Assembly: GCA_947311845.1 (NCBI GenBank)
Contig: CAMZMU010000062.1
Location: 46,912,906-46,976,905, forward strand
Origin: Poa pratensis
Lineage: Eukaryota > Streptophyta > Magnoliopsida > Poales > Poaceae
Direction of reading: 5' to 3'
Length of the DNA stretch: 64,000 nt
Part shown: piece by piece, positions 1 through 10,947 of the stretch
How the letters are laid out: every line of letters begins with the position of its first letter
Position numbering within the stretch: the stretch's first letter is position 1
Notes under the pieces: model-generated
What the model saw: the letters and a program-made list of their open reading frames with translations, nothing else
Told to the model about the DNA's origin: nothing
The model's database searches: none
Translations under genes and position numbers: made by a program

Positions 1-45
1 TATATGGTTCTAATTGTCTTGATTATACACCTTACAGGCGATAAA

Positions 46-684
46 ATGGTCAGTATGAGTGAACGTGTCATGAGAAAATACTCAAGACACGCGATGGAAG
101 ACATGTTACGAAATAACCGCGACACAATAAGATGTCCTTGTCGGCAATGCAAACTAGTTTGTGTTGTCGACCCCTTTAGCGGAGATTTGATGAATCACCT
201 CCTCATGCGTGGTTTCATGGATGGCTACACTCGGTGGATAAGTGATGATGAGGATGATGAAGTCCATGAGCGAAATGATCAGGATCATCGAGGGCAGCAG
301 AACAATAATAACGATGAGTGGCAAGAAGACGAAGAGTTTGATCCCGATGGTGGAGGAGATCCGAAAGAAAATGTAATCAAAGACGAGGACACTCAGACAC
401 CGCTTAGTGAAGTTGTACGGGACCCTCATCTCAAAGAACTGCTTCTCAAGAACTCTCAGCAACCTAAGCTAGCGCAGCTGGAGATAAACTCGAATACTCC
501 GTTGTATCCAGGTTGCGAGCCAAAGGATTCTCGCTTGAAAGTAGCGCTCGAGGTTCTGCAGATGAAGTCAAGACACAAATGGAGCGACAAAAGCGTTGAC
601 GCATGTCTGGATTACTGGCACGGTGTAATGACCCACAGTTCAGAGAGTAGAAAGGGGCTAAATAGAATTTGTGCATTTGCATAG
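46..684 (+). pseudogene. CACTA (En/Spm) TNP2-like transposase, N-terminal fragment, unit 1
   Basis: About 212 residues open at ATG 46, just after a splice acceptor-like CTTACAG. Residues 20-60 fit the transposase-associated domain found at the start of CACTA TNP2/TNPD proteins: a Cys-Pro-Cys-x2-Cys cluster followed by a conserved HLL-x-RGF-x-x-GYTRW block. An acidic Asp/Glu-rich linker follows, then a segment ending in a KWSD-type motif that precedes the catalytic domain in this family. The frame stops at TAG 682-684. Full-length TNP2 proteins are several times longer and the catalytic part is absent, so this is a truncated remnant. It could only matter as a decoy protein or as small-RNA template; no function is inferred. 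Confidence 0.8.
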
Positions 685-1577
685 CATGCATCTAAAAATA
701 CGGGAAAATTTAAAACTTTTTCGACGATGTCGTAGAGTGATCGACCAACACTCGAAAGACTAGTTGAGAATGCCGCAAATGTCGAATAAATAAAAAACTT
801 TGAATCAAACTTGTTTAACCTAAGTCGAGGTTTCGCTGATGTTGGTGAATTAGACTTAGTCATCAACGTTAGTGCGCTAAATTTCAAACCTGATCTCATG
901 TATTCTCAAATAATCTGCTCACAAGTAATAATACGATAATCTATAAATCAAATGATGAGTATGACTTACCTCATCAATCGAATAAAAACATATTCTAAAG
1001 GAAATATAAGGAGAAGTGCAAGGAAGGATAATAAAATCCTAAACTAAATCTTAATCTAGATCTTCTTACTTTATCTAGATCATCTTATCTTCTTATCTCC
1101 TAATCTTCTCGAAGTCATCCAGCAAAAGGAGCTAACCCAGTAAACAAGGTAAAACAACAAGAAGCATTTGGAGAAGGATTTCTTAGGATGGCATAGAAGT
1201 GCTATGCCCTACCATCATTGAGTAGTTGGAAACTCTTCTATCATAATCTGTTCTTAACAATCTCTCTAGAAAGAGTGTGATATTCCAATGTTAGTGTTAT
1301 ATGGAAGTAGTTTGGTAACAAGCTTTGCAAACTTGTTAACAAATCACATTTGTATACTCAAACAATTATACAAATAAACAGAAGGTTATATAATCTAGTA
1401 CCTTTGAGCCTATTGAATATAAGAAGTAATTTGGTGACAAGACTGATCATCTTGTTAACAGATTCTTTTGTATGCATAAGGCAATATGATGTCATATAAT
1501 ACACATACACTCCCTATAACAAACAAAGAGAAAGCTTTGCTAGGACTGAGTTGAATGTCTTCACCACACGGGTGAGG
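685..1577. other. AT-rich CACTA-derived sequence, no gene
   Basis: This is about 0.9 kb of AT-rich sequence repeated in every unit (also 2985-3872, 23148-24036, 25441-26332). No open frame resembles a known protein. Short internal near-repeats such as AAGTAGTTTGGTAACAAG and AAGTAATTTGGTGACAAG are visible near 1310 and 1425. It may be intron or untranslated sequence of the CACTA element. Confidence 0.5.
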
Positions 1578-1745
1578 CAACCTACCGCTGGCGAAAAGGA
1601 TACTCCGTTCGCCAGGGGTGGTGGAGATAGCGCTGGCGAACAAGGCCTTTTCACCAGGGGTGGTGGAGGTAGCGCTGGCGAACCGTGATTTCGCCCGCCC
1701 GCGGTAAAAAGGCCCGCCACCGCGCCCCGGACCAATAAGTGCGGC
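1578..1745. repeat. CACTA subterminal repeat cluster
   Basis: Several copies of GCTGGCGAA and its complement TTCGCCAG occur in both orientations, interleaved with GGGGTGGTGGAG blocks. Arrays of short motifs in both orientations near the ends are typical transposase-binding sites in CACTA elements. The same motifs recur just inside the CACTA terminus at 21563, which supports the assignment. Here the array is internal because of the tandem 2.3 kb duplication. Confidence 0.6.
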
Positions 1746-2284
1746 ACCCACCTCCCACCCTCCTTTATTGCTCTCAGTTACTCATCTCTCACTAACTCGA
1801 ACTCTCCCCATTTTTAGTCAATTTCCCCCCATCAAATACTCCTATTTTAGCCAATAAAAAGTAGTTTATTTGGTAGATCCAACCAAGTCTCCCTCCCACA
1901 CCCACTTCCACCAATTAGTTTTCCCTCCAACCACTCTTAACTCTAGATCTAGCTATCTCCCTCTCTCTAACAAACTAGATCTATCCTACATAAACTCATC
2001 TCTTTAACAAGTTTATCCAATAAAGGTAGAGTACTACCTAAACATGATTGTTTTTGTGATTGTGTGTTATGTATGAGATATAAAGATGAAATTTTGTGTG
2101 ATTGTGTTGTGAGATGTTGAAATGGACTATATGTGTGAAATTTTGGTTGTTTGTGCCATGAAAATGCATGAGAGTTGTCAATCTTTTGCCAGAATGTAGA
2201 TTCATTTCCGTTTCGGCAACGTTGACACTCCATTTCGCCCGTAGTTGTAGGAAGGTCATGCCGAATATTTTCATGAAAACCGAA

Positions 2285-2306
2285 ATATATATATATATAT
2301 ATATAT
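2285..2306. repeat. (TA)n microsatellite
   Basis: A pure AT/TA dinucleotide run lies just upstream of the second TNP2 fragment. Its length differs from the equivalent run in copy B near 24747-24764 and from the short run before 22467, as expected for a slippage-prone site or for sequencing uncertainty. Confidence 0.9.
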
Positions 2307-2346
2307 GGTTCTAATTGTCTTGATTATACACCTTGCAGGCGATAAA

Positions 2347-2984
2347 ATGGTCAGTATGAGTGAACGTGTCATGAGAAAATACTCAAGACACGCGATGGAA
2401 GACATGTTACGAAATAACCACGACACAATAAGATGTCCTTGTCAGCAATGCAAACTATTGTGTGTTGTCGACCCCTTTAGCGGAGATTTGATGAATCACC
2501 TCCTCATGCGTGGTTTCATGGATGGCTACACTTGGTGGATAAGTGATGATGAGGATGATGAAGTCCATGAGGGAAATGATCAGGATCATCGAGGGCAGCA
2601 GAACAATAATAACGATGAGTGGCAAGAAGACATAGAGTTTGATCCCGACGGTGGAGGAGATGCGAAAGAAAATGTAATCGAAGACGAGGACACTCAGACA
2701 CCGCTTAGTGAAGTTGTACGGGACCTCATCTCAAAGAACTGCTTCTCAAGAACTCTCAGCAATCTAAGCTAGCGTAGCTGGAGATAAACTCGAATACTCC
2801 GTTGTATCCAGGTTGCGAGCCGATGGATTCTCGCTTGAAAGTAGCGCTCGAGATTCTGCAGATGAAGTCAAGACACAAATGGAGCGACAAAAGCGTTGAC
2901 GCATGTCTAGATTACTGGCACGGTGTAATGACCTGCAGTTCAGAGAGTAGAAAGGGGCTAAATAGAATTTGTGCATTTGCATAG
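2347..2984 (+). pseudogene. CACTA TNP2-like transposase fragment, unit 2
   Basis: Second copy of the N-terminal TNP2 fragment, starting at ATG 2347. The Cys-rich transposase-associated domain is retained, with two Arg-to-Gln/His type changes relative to unit 1. A one-base loss near 2726 shifts the frame after the acidic linker, and a TAG follows downstream. The end of the original frame can be followed to TAG 2982-2984. Relative to unit 1 it is more degraded, so it is probably older or under no constraint. Confidence 0.75.
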
Positions 2985-3872
2985 CAAGCATCTAAAAATA
3001 CGGGAAAATTAAAAACTTTTTCGACGAAGTCATAGAGTGATCGACCAACACTCGAAAGACTAGTTGAGAATGTCGTAGATGTCGAATAATTAAAAAACTT
3101 TGAATCAAACTTGTTTAACCTAAGTCGAGGTTTCGCTGATGTTGGTGAATTAGACTTAGTCATCAACGTTAGTGCGATAAATTTCAAACCTGATCTCATG
3201 TATTCTCAAATAATCTGCTCACAAGTAATAATACGATAATCTATAAATCAAATGATGAGTATAACTTACCTCATTAATCGAATAAGTACATATTCTAAAG
3301 GAAAGATAAGGAGAAGTGCAAGGAAGGATAATAAAATCCTAAACTAAATCTTAATCTAGATCTTCTACTTTATCTGATCATCGTATCTTCTTATCTCCTA
3401 ATCTTCTCGAAGTCATCCAGCAAAAGGAGCTAACCCAGTAAACAAGGTAAAACAACAAGAAGCTTTTGGAGAAGGATTTCTTAGGATGGCATAGAAGTGC
3501 TATGCCCTACCATCATTGAGTAGTTGGAAACTCTTCTATCATAATCTGTTCTTAACAATCTCTCTAGAAAGAGTGTGATATTCCAATGTTAGTGTTATAT
3601 GGAAGTAGTTTGGTAACAAGCTTTGCAAACTTGTTAACAAATCACATTTGTATACTCAAACAATTATACAAATAAACAGAAGATTAGATAATCTAGTACC
3701 TTCAAGCCTATTGAATATAAGAAGTAATTTGGTGACAAGACTGATCATCTTGTTAACAGATTTTTTTATGCATAAGGCAATATGATGTCATATAATACAC
3801 ATACACTCCCTATAACAAACAAAGAGAAAGCTTTGCTAGGACTGAGTTGAATGTCTTCACCACACGGGTGAG

Positions 3873-4220
3873 GCAAGTGATGTTGGATACTAGATTAGGG
3901 ACTTTAAGAAATTGTCTTAAGTCCAGGTATTGACTTGAGAAAGCAATACCAAAGTGAAGACCACAATGGACTATGGATCATTTGAATCAGGTTGATTCAA
4001 ATATTATGTTTTATTCATCCAAACGGTTGTCACGTGTCTTGTCCAAGTGGAATCGAACAAATGTAGTCCACATTCTGCCTGAACAAATCTAGTAAAGATC
4101 ATGTCAATATTGTGAGGTTTACTACAATGTGTGTGCCATCTAGCAATGCGTAGGCACATCTGCTGTATGTTTGTAGTTTTGTGCAGCAAGTAGGCCCGTT
4201 AGGCCATCCTTGTGTACTTA
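3873..4220. other. Intergenic sequence between CACTA units and composite element
   Basis: About 350 bp without a recognisable gene. It ends with the TTA (4218-4220) used as target site by the next element. It may be further CACTA-derived sequence, but no diagnostic motif is visible. Confidence 0.5.
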
Positions 4221-4610
4221 GGGCCAGTTCTTTTTTGCTTAAAACCCAGCTTAGCTGAGAAATTAAGCTAAAGCTGTAAAGAACTCGATTTTTAAGCCGA
4301 GCTTAAATTTTCAGCTACCGGCGCTCGCTGTGTAGTTGCGAGAAGCGAGCGAAGGGCAGCTTCGCGCAGCTTCCCGAGCTTGTCAAATAATGTAACATTC
4401 GTTTTCCCCAAACTACCCCAAAACTGGAACGTTATTACCTCTAAAATACCCTCCCACCATCTCATATATGTCTTGAAGCGTGAATCGTTTTCTTTCTGTT
4501 TCCCACCCGAACAGGCTATTTTTTTAAATAATACGTTTTTTAAATTAAATTCGGTAAATATTACGCGTTTTGAGACAATTTCAAAAATATTACGGCCTAA
4601 TTGACGGCGT

Positions 4611-4775
4611 GGACGATAGGTGCTTGTCGACCGGGCCCTATCGTCCACCGCGCGGACGATTAGTCTGTGGCCCAGCCCGCCCACGCACTCGACAGGCCAC
4701 TCGTCCTCGAGTGGACGGCCTTCGTCCACGTAGTCGCCGATAGGACATATCGTCCGCGGCGCGGACGATTAGTCG
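4611..4775. repeat. GGACGAT/ATCGTCC motif cluster with hairpin
   Basis: GGACGATAGG at 4611-4620 pairs with CCTATCGTCC at 4637-4646 as a perfect 10 bp inverted repeat with a 16 base loop. GCGGACGATTAGTC then occurs twice as a direct repeat (4652-4665 and 4761-4774), with a further ATCGTCC between. The cluster lies about 0.6 kb before the MULE start codon, in a region otherwise GC-rich and promoter-like. It may be a transposase-binding or regulatory array; that role is inference. Confidence 0.55.
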
Positions 4776-5036
4776 CTGATATCGCTCGGGCCGTTCCCTT
4801 TCTTCTTCCTCCCGTTTCTCTCTCTGTTCTTCAAACTGTGGCTCGAGTCCGGCGATTTCCGGGCAATTTCTTCCAACCAGCCACAAAAACTTCACCCTAG
4901 AGGGTTCTAGAGTTAGTAGAGAGCACGTGCAACGTCGATCTACTCATGGGATAGCTTGGGGTGGTGATTTGGTGAAGCTTGTTTGGAGCAATGGTGGAGA
5001 TGTGGTGGAGTTTGGGATAGCTCGAGCAAGAGGTCA

Positions 5037-5095
5037 TGGTGGTGGTGGTGCGGCTGCTGCTGCGGTGGTGGTGATGGTGGTGGTGGTGCTACTCC
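5037..5095. repeat. GGT/GCT trinucleotide repeat in 5' leader
   Basis: An imperfect run of GGT with GCT interruptions. It precedes a GTGAGT donor-like site near 5118 and an acceptor-like TTTTTCTAG near 5340, suggesting a spliced 5' leader for the MULE gene. Two tandem copies of a roughly 23 bp GTAGATAATTATATAG-type unit lie in the presumed intron (about 5209-5260). Confidence 0.6.
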
Positions 5096-5351
5096 GGTGA
5101 ATCAAGCACGCTTCAAGGGTGAGTGTTGTTTGGCTAATTAGGGTTTAGATTAATGAAGTTTGTATTAATATTTAGGTTGTCGCGCGGCAGTGTTTAGTTG
5201 GACATGTCGTAGATAATTATATAGTTGTTAGTAGATAATTATATAGTTGTTAGTATTTAGTTTGTCGTGCGGTAGTATTTTTTCGGTAGTAATGGGTATT
5301 TCGTGGTACTTAATTATTCACGAGTCTTAATATTTTTCTAGGCAAACAGAG

Positions 5352-8088
5352 ATGTCTGATGTAGTGAAGTGTATGTTCTACTACAGTGCTGGTACTGTGT
5401 TAACAAATGAATTGGGGCAGATTTGAGTCAATTTCAGCACTCGGAGTTGGAACTTAATTCCCCGCACACATGGTCGATTAGTCAGGTGAAGGACTGGTTG
5501 GCAGGATGTTTAGGGCTTAATCCTGAAACAGACACCGTTGGTGTGCATGCATTGTGGTCGAAGTCAAGGGAATACGTATTCTTCCATCTGAGGCCGATAG
5601 ATCGAACCTCTCAGTGGGTGCGCTGGCTACAAGCCTGTCAAACCAGGGGCACAAACCCAACCGCCCTACTGCTTCCTGTCGCGAAGGAGGTGAATTCATA
5701 TGAAGGCGAGAGTGGGCACGATCCTGGCCATAGCAGTCAAGAGATGCATACAGAAGAACATGATTATAGGCAGTCAGGAGATGTTGGAGGTGGCGGTTAC
5801 GAGTCAGGCGAGAGCAGTCTGGCTAATGTGGAGGATGATTATAATGGTGAGGCAGATGCAGACGATCAATTTGGTCATATGCAGAACCAGATGAAAGAGG
5901 AAGATACGGATGGTGATAGTGTTGACGTCGATGATTCCGACGAGTCGAATGACGAGATGGAGGTACCTAATCCAGCGTCATGGAATCATGACTTTTCTTC
6001 TGCAATGACCGTGAATGACGGTCATGATTCTGCGTGGCACTATCACGAGAATAATATTGCCGTTGGTGCTCTCTATCCTGACAAGCAAAATTTGCAGGAC
6101 GCGATCATTAAGTGGGCAATGTCGACGTGGAGGGTTTTCAGAACAATGGTGTCTAGTAAGAAATATCTGACAATGGAATGCCAGGTACCGAGCTGTCCAG
6201 CGAGGGTGCATGGCTATCTCCCTATGTTTGGGCTAAACTGGAAGGTCAGTGACGTGGTACAACACACATGCATGTGTAATTGATACCATCCCTAAAGATC
6301 ATGGCAATATTTCGTCCACCCTTCTTGCCGGTTGCTTTACTCGGAGTTAGTGGTGGGCAAAGATGTGGAAGTGAAGGTCATTGTGCAAAAAGTGTTGACC
6401 AGGTTTAAGTACACAATTTCTTATGGCAAGGCTTGGAGGGCTAAGCAGAGGGCGCTTGAGATCAGATTTGGTTCTTTTATGGACTCATATGACTCAGTTG
6501 TTTGGCTCCTTCATACGTTGCAGGCCCGTAATCCAGGAACCCATGTGGACGTCCAACACTTCTGGATGCAAGAGTTCCCAACTGTGAAAGTGTTGCATCG
6601 TTTGTTCTTCTCTTTCGGTGTATGCATCGAAACTTTCAATCATTGTCGACCAGTGATTTGTGTTGATGGAACTTTTCTCACTGGCAAGTACAAAGGCCAG
6701 ATTTTGACCGCCATTGGTCAGGACGGCAACAATCAGATCGTGTCGCTCGCTTTTGCTTTTGTGGAGAGCGAGAATACTGAAAGTTGGATATGGTTCTTCA
6801 GGCAGCTTAAAATTGCAGTAGTGAAGGATAAGCACAATGTGTGCATCCTTCATGACAAGCATGCAGGTATACTCAATGCCATCAAGGCACTCACAAATCC
6901 TGGGCCAGAGGAACAAACGCCTTGGGTGGACTTGTAGAGCCGTTGGTGCATGCGCCATCTTGGGGCCAATTTTTTCTCGCAATTCAAAAACAAGGATCTG
7001 ATGAATTTATTCAAAAACTCTACAAGCAGAACCAGACATGGAAGTACAATTACGTACGTGAGATGCTTGATAATTTCACTAACAAACATGTTAGGCAGAG
7101 GAAACTTGCACGGAATGCAGCCGTAGTAGCACATGCACAACTTGTAGCTGCACAGGCAGCAGCAGGACCTGCACCAGCGGAGGATGTACCCGTTGGGCTT
7201 TGTGACTTGCCAGGATTTGATCCGCCTGTGGTTAGGAGAAAGGCTGGGAGACTGATTAAAAACTTTCAGCAGTGGATAGAGCATGAGCCTCTTGAGAGGT
7301 GGTCTTTGTTGCACGACACTCATGGAGCTAGGTACGGCGTCATGACTACCAACCTCGCTGAAACATACAACTTTGTGCTAAGAGGCAACCGGGCTTTGCC
7401 TCTTATAGCCATTGTGGAGGGTATTTTCTAGGGCACCGTGAAGTATTTTAGAGATAGACGCCAAAGAGCTCATTTGCATATTGTGAACAACCCTAACACG
7501 CCTTACTGTGAAAAGATTATGAAGTACATGGATGAGAAGATGGAAAAGGCTCGGAATCACACTGTCCTCGCCATAGGAAATCAAGAAAGGAGGTTCGAGG
7601 TGCGCTTACCGTATGACAAGTTTGGCTGTGGAAATGTTATGAGGACGCATGAAGTGAGAATTGGAAATGAAGCCTGGCCAACATGTGAGTGCACATGCAA
7701 CAAACCAAAGTTGCTTCACCTCCCTTGCTCACATGTACTTGCTGCTTGCGGGCAGATTGGGTTGGCCGCCATCTCGTATGTGTCTCCATATTTTTTGAAA
7801 GAGTCTGTCCTCAATACCTGGACAGGTGAGATGGTTGGATTTCGCGCCATGGGTAATTTCAACACTGTTGATCCTGCTGAAAGGTAGTACATCCCTGACC
7901 CAAGACTAATGCGTACCGGTAGAGGGCGACGCCAGTGCAAGCGCATCCGTAATGATAGGGATCAATCTGAAGCCGGAGGCCCTACTAGGCAGTGTTTTAT
8001 CTGCAACGCGTTTGGCCACAAGGACGACAATTGTCCACGATTCGGGACTGGCGAAGCTGCTACTAGTGGTCGAGGGAACCGGCGATGA
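5352..8088 (+). pseudogene. Mutator-like (MULE) transposase with SWIM and CCHC fingers, copy A
   Basis: The ancestral frame starts at ATG 5352 and ends at TGA 8086-8088, roughly 900 codons. Visible in order are an N-terminal region, a MuDR-type DNA-binding segment with a Cys-x4-Cys ending in HTC (about 6085-6270), the MULE DDE domain (about 6560-6900, with CVDGTFL and LHDKHAG blocks carrying the acidic residues), a SWIM zinc finger CTC...CSH (about 7690-7740) and a C-terminal CCHC knuckle (C-x2-C-x4-H-x4-C, 7993-8034). It is inactive. There is a lost base in a G run near 5418, a duplicated CATG at 6267-6274, a one-base loss near 6331 specific to this copy, a lost A near 7010, and amber stops ending at 6937, 7431 and 7887. 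The family cuts and pastes DNA in the nucleus. Confidence 0.85.
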
Positions 8089-8117
8089 AGCGAGAGAGGA
8101 AGAAACTAGAGCTGGTC

Positions 8118-8366
8118 ATATTATGTTTTAAATATGTAATAAGTGTACAACTATGTCTCTATTCGTACTAAGTGTGGCATTATGTTTTAAATTTGTAATA
8201 AGTAGAACTATGACTCTATTCGTACTAAGTGTGGCACTCTAATTTGTAATATGTGTGGAATTATGTTTCTATTCGTACTGAATGTGGCACTGTGTTTTAA
8301 ATTCGTAATATGTGTGGAATTATGTTTCTATTCGTATTGAGTGTCACTCTATGTTTTAAATTTTGC
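8118..8366. repeat. Tandem repeats between MULE and PMD genes
   Basis: Four to five imperfect units of roughly 55-65 bp share the motifs ATGTTTTAAATTTGTAATA and CTATTCGTACT-AGTGTGGCAC. They fill the whole spacer from just after the MULE stop to the TTTTGCAG acceptor before the PMD start. The repeats are AT-rich and could form the terminator and promoter or an intron joining the two genes. Confidence 0.75.
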
Positions 8367-8370
8367 AGGA

Positions 8371-10947
8371 ATGGAGAGGGTATACTTGCTTAATGAGGCC
8401 GTGGATAGGACGCATCGTGGTAGGATATTGCAGGAACGTAGGCTCGATGCCCTCATCACTCGCGGACCTAGGAAAAACTGGCAGATACACCCTGCTTGGG
8501 TTGATAGGTATGTGTTCAAATTAAGTTCTGATTACACATTTTGTACATGTTGAGACACGTACACCCGTAAACTAAACATGTATGTTTTTTGTGCAAACAG
8601 GTTGAAGTGGGCCGGGCTTTTACCGTTGGCGCGTCTAGTTGAGGCCACACCTCAGTCTTTACGCCTAAAGATTGACAACTCCCTGCTCAGTTGCTTAGTT
8701 GACAGATGGAGGCTCGAGACGCACACGTTTCACTTTTCGTTGGGGTGAGATGGCGCCCACACTGGAGGATGTGTCTTTCTTGTTGGGTCTGCCTTTGCCG
8801 GGCACGCCCATAGGACCGTTGGAGGCTCCGGATAATTGGGAGCAAGAAATGGCCGAGCGTTTTCACGGTATTAATCCCACCGCTAGGCCATTTGGGTCGG
8901 AGGATCACGGACCCAAGCTTGAGTGGTTGCTCGGTTTTCAGGTTAGTTCAGATTTTTAAAATGTTTTACCTAACATGATCTTTTTCATTTCTCACATACT
9001 TTCTTCGCTAAATACAGATACAGAAATTTCCGGGGTATCCAGCCATCCCACTCAATGGGACACAGATCACTCGGAGCCTGGAGGCATATATCATGTGGCT
9101 GCTCGGAAAGGTTATGTTCACTGAGAACCATGTCAGCACTATCTGCGCGAGGTACATCCCTATTGCACTTGAGATCGCGGAAGCCACAGAGCGAGGAGAC
9201 ATCGCGCAGAGGAGTTGGGGGTCTGCTGTATTAGCTGCTACTTACCGAGGTATGTGCAATGGGTGCCATCTTATTGCGCCATCTGCAGGTCTGCTTGGAT
9301 GTCCTATATTCTTGCAGCTCTGCTTGTGGGAGAGGTTCCCTATCGGACGACCAGACGTACTAGCTGAGCAGGCTTACCCGGTGACCCCGTTGTTAGACGC
9401 TGAGAGGATAGACATGCCTACTTTCGGTACACTGTGGACACGTCGTAGGGTATGTCTACACATCACCATTTAACGTATGGCATGCCTGTTTCATTAATCA
9501 TTTGATGTCACTCTAATTTTGTTTCTTGCAGAGACGCTATGCTCAAGATAACATGCGGAATTGCTACGAGGCTTTCAACGAGCAGTTTGACCTGCTGAGC
9601 GCGGGTGCGGTTATCTGGCAGCCGTACACGGACGCTGCTAAGCAGGCTAAATACCCGGGTGGTATCTCCACGCTCTGCACGAGAGATAGGAAGTACTGCA
9701 TGACAAAATCGAAGATCATCTTCGATGTATTCGTGGAGGAGATGGCCCAGCAGCGGGTTATGAGGCTTGGTCTTCGACAACTAGCACTTCCTCCGCCAAC
9801 GGATGCTCCTGTCCCACACATCATTCATGGGTATGTATTTATGTGCTTTCCAAACTTTTCCACTTGTTAGCACTACTTAAATGGCGAGCACACATCACAA
9901 ATGTAGGTTGTCAAGGAAAGGAACCAACATGACCGCGCTACAGTGGCTTCAGAGGCTTCAGCCGTACGTCGCAGAGTGGCACAATGCCACGGCATGACTC
10001 TGGGAGGAGAATCCGCGTTTGATCCGGCACTGTTTGAGTCCTATTTACAGGTTTATATGACCTCGACACGACTGCGCATCGTGCATCATGAGCACTTTGA
10101 GGCGACACCGGCCCCTTCTACGTGGGATATGTATCCTAGCCAGTCTACTTCAGGCTCCAGACAGTACGCCGTAAGTTCATTACCCCTATCGACTACATGC
10201 CAGTCTACTTCACCTATGTTTAATATGAACTTCTTGTCCAAATTACAGGCCCAGTTGACACACCAGTTGCAGACTGATGTGGCTGAGTACATTCGTTCGC
10301 TTTCGACCAGACCACTACTTGAGCGCCAGCCACATTACAATTGGTGCGGCGCTTGGAGGACATGCTCCGAGGTATCTACGACGTGATCACTTGCACACGT
10401 ACTTCGATGTTGATCCGCGCCATGCAGCAACATGGCCACCTCGTCCTTCCCAGCCCTAGCAGACTCCTCAGCAGCCGCAGCGACAACGACAGCAGCCGCG
10501 ACCACGTCTACCTACGCAGCCTACGCCCAGACCACCGCCTCCTGACCAGGCTGGAGGTTCGTCGTGGCAGCAGCAGAGCCCAACGTCGGGCTTCATTCTT
10601 CGTCCACCACCCCAGCCACAGGGTATGTATTTTGTTATCTCTTGTTTTCGATATTAATCTGGGTACAATTTCGTCTACTAAGTTTTATGTTCCCTCTATC
10701 AGGATATCAGTCATCTATGTCCGGCCAACAGTCGTCTGGATCCCCGTGGGAGAGTGAGCCGGAAGCGTACAACTATCACGGCAATTGGATGGGCACGTAC
10801 AACACTCCTCCACCACAGCCCACACAGGAGACACAGCAGGAGCACGACGAGTCCCTGATTCCTGCACGTGACGTTCGGCCACCCCATAGGTTAGGTTGGA
10901 TGACGCCAAATCCACCACCTCCGCGGCATGGCAGACGGCGTGGCTGA
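8371..10947 (+). pseudogene. Plant mobile domain (PMD/MAIN-like) protein, seven exons, copy A
   Basis: Exons inferred from GT/AG sites and reading frame: 8371-8507, 8601-8941, 9018-9449, 9532-9830, 9907-10170, 10249-10622 and 10703-10947. The encoded protein matches the plant mobile domain. It has a conserved W-G-E-M-x-PTLEDV-x-LLGLP block (8740-8810), a LEWLLGFQ segment, and the SWGSAVLAATYRGMC block in exon 3. The C-terminus is Pro/Gln-rich and ends in an Arg-rich tail. PMD proteins exist both as host genes (MAIN family, genome stability and TE silencing) and inside plant MULEs and retrotransposons. Breaks are a one-base shift just before the RWGEM block near 8738, a TGA in exon 5 near 10000 with the better frame shifted, and a lost G near 10343 present only here. 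Splice sites remain good. Confidence 0.75.

Larger units (their letters stand above)
1..3872 (+). repeat. Two tandem 2.3 kb units derived from a CACTA element
   Basis: Positions 1-1577 repeat at 2302-3872 with a period of about 2301 bp. Each unit carries the same TNP2 fragment, the same AT-rich downstream sequence and ends at a CACACGGGTGAGGCA motif. After the first unit this motif is followed by GCTGGCGAA-type subterminal sequence leading into the second unit; after the second it is followed by unrelated sequence. The same pair recurs at about 21735-26332. Unit two carries more one-base changes than unit one. The duplication therefore arose inside a CACTA element before the 22 kb duplication. 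Confidence 0.85.

Noticed and set aside
4292..4729. 145-codon minus-strand frame (also 26750-27187)
   Set aside because: It covers the Harbinger terminus and GGACGAT cluster; amino acid content is unstructured and no homologous motif is visible.
6494..6982. 162-codon minus-strand open frame (also 28952-29440)
   Set aside because: Antisense shadow of the MULE DDE domain.
8118..8366. Regularly spaced repeats that could suggest a CRISPR array
   Set aside because: Units are imperfect, adjacent and without unique spacers, and the genome is a plant.
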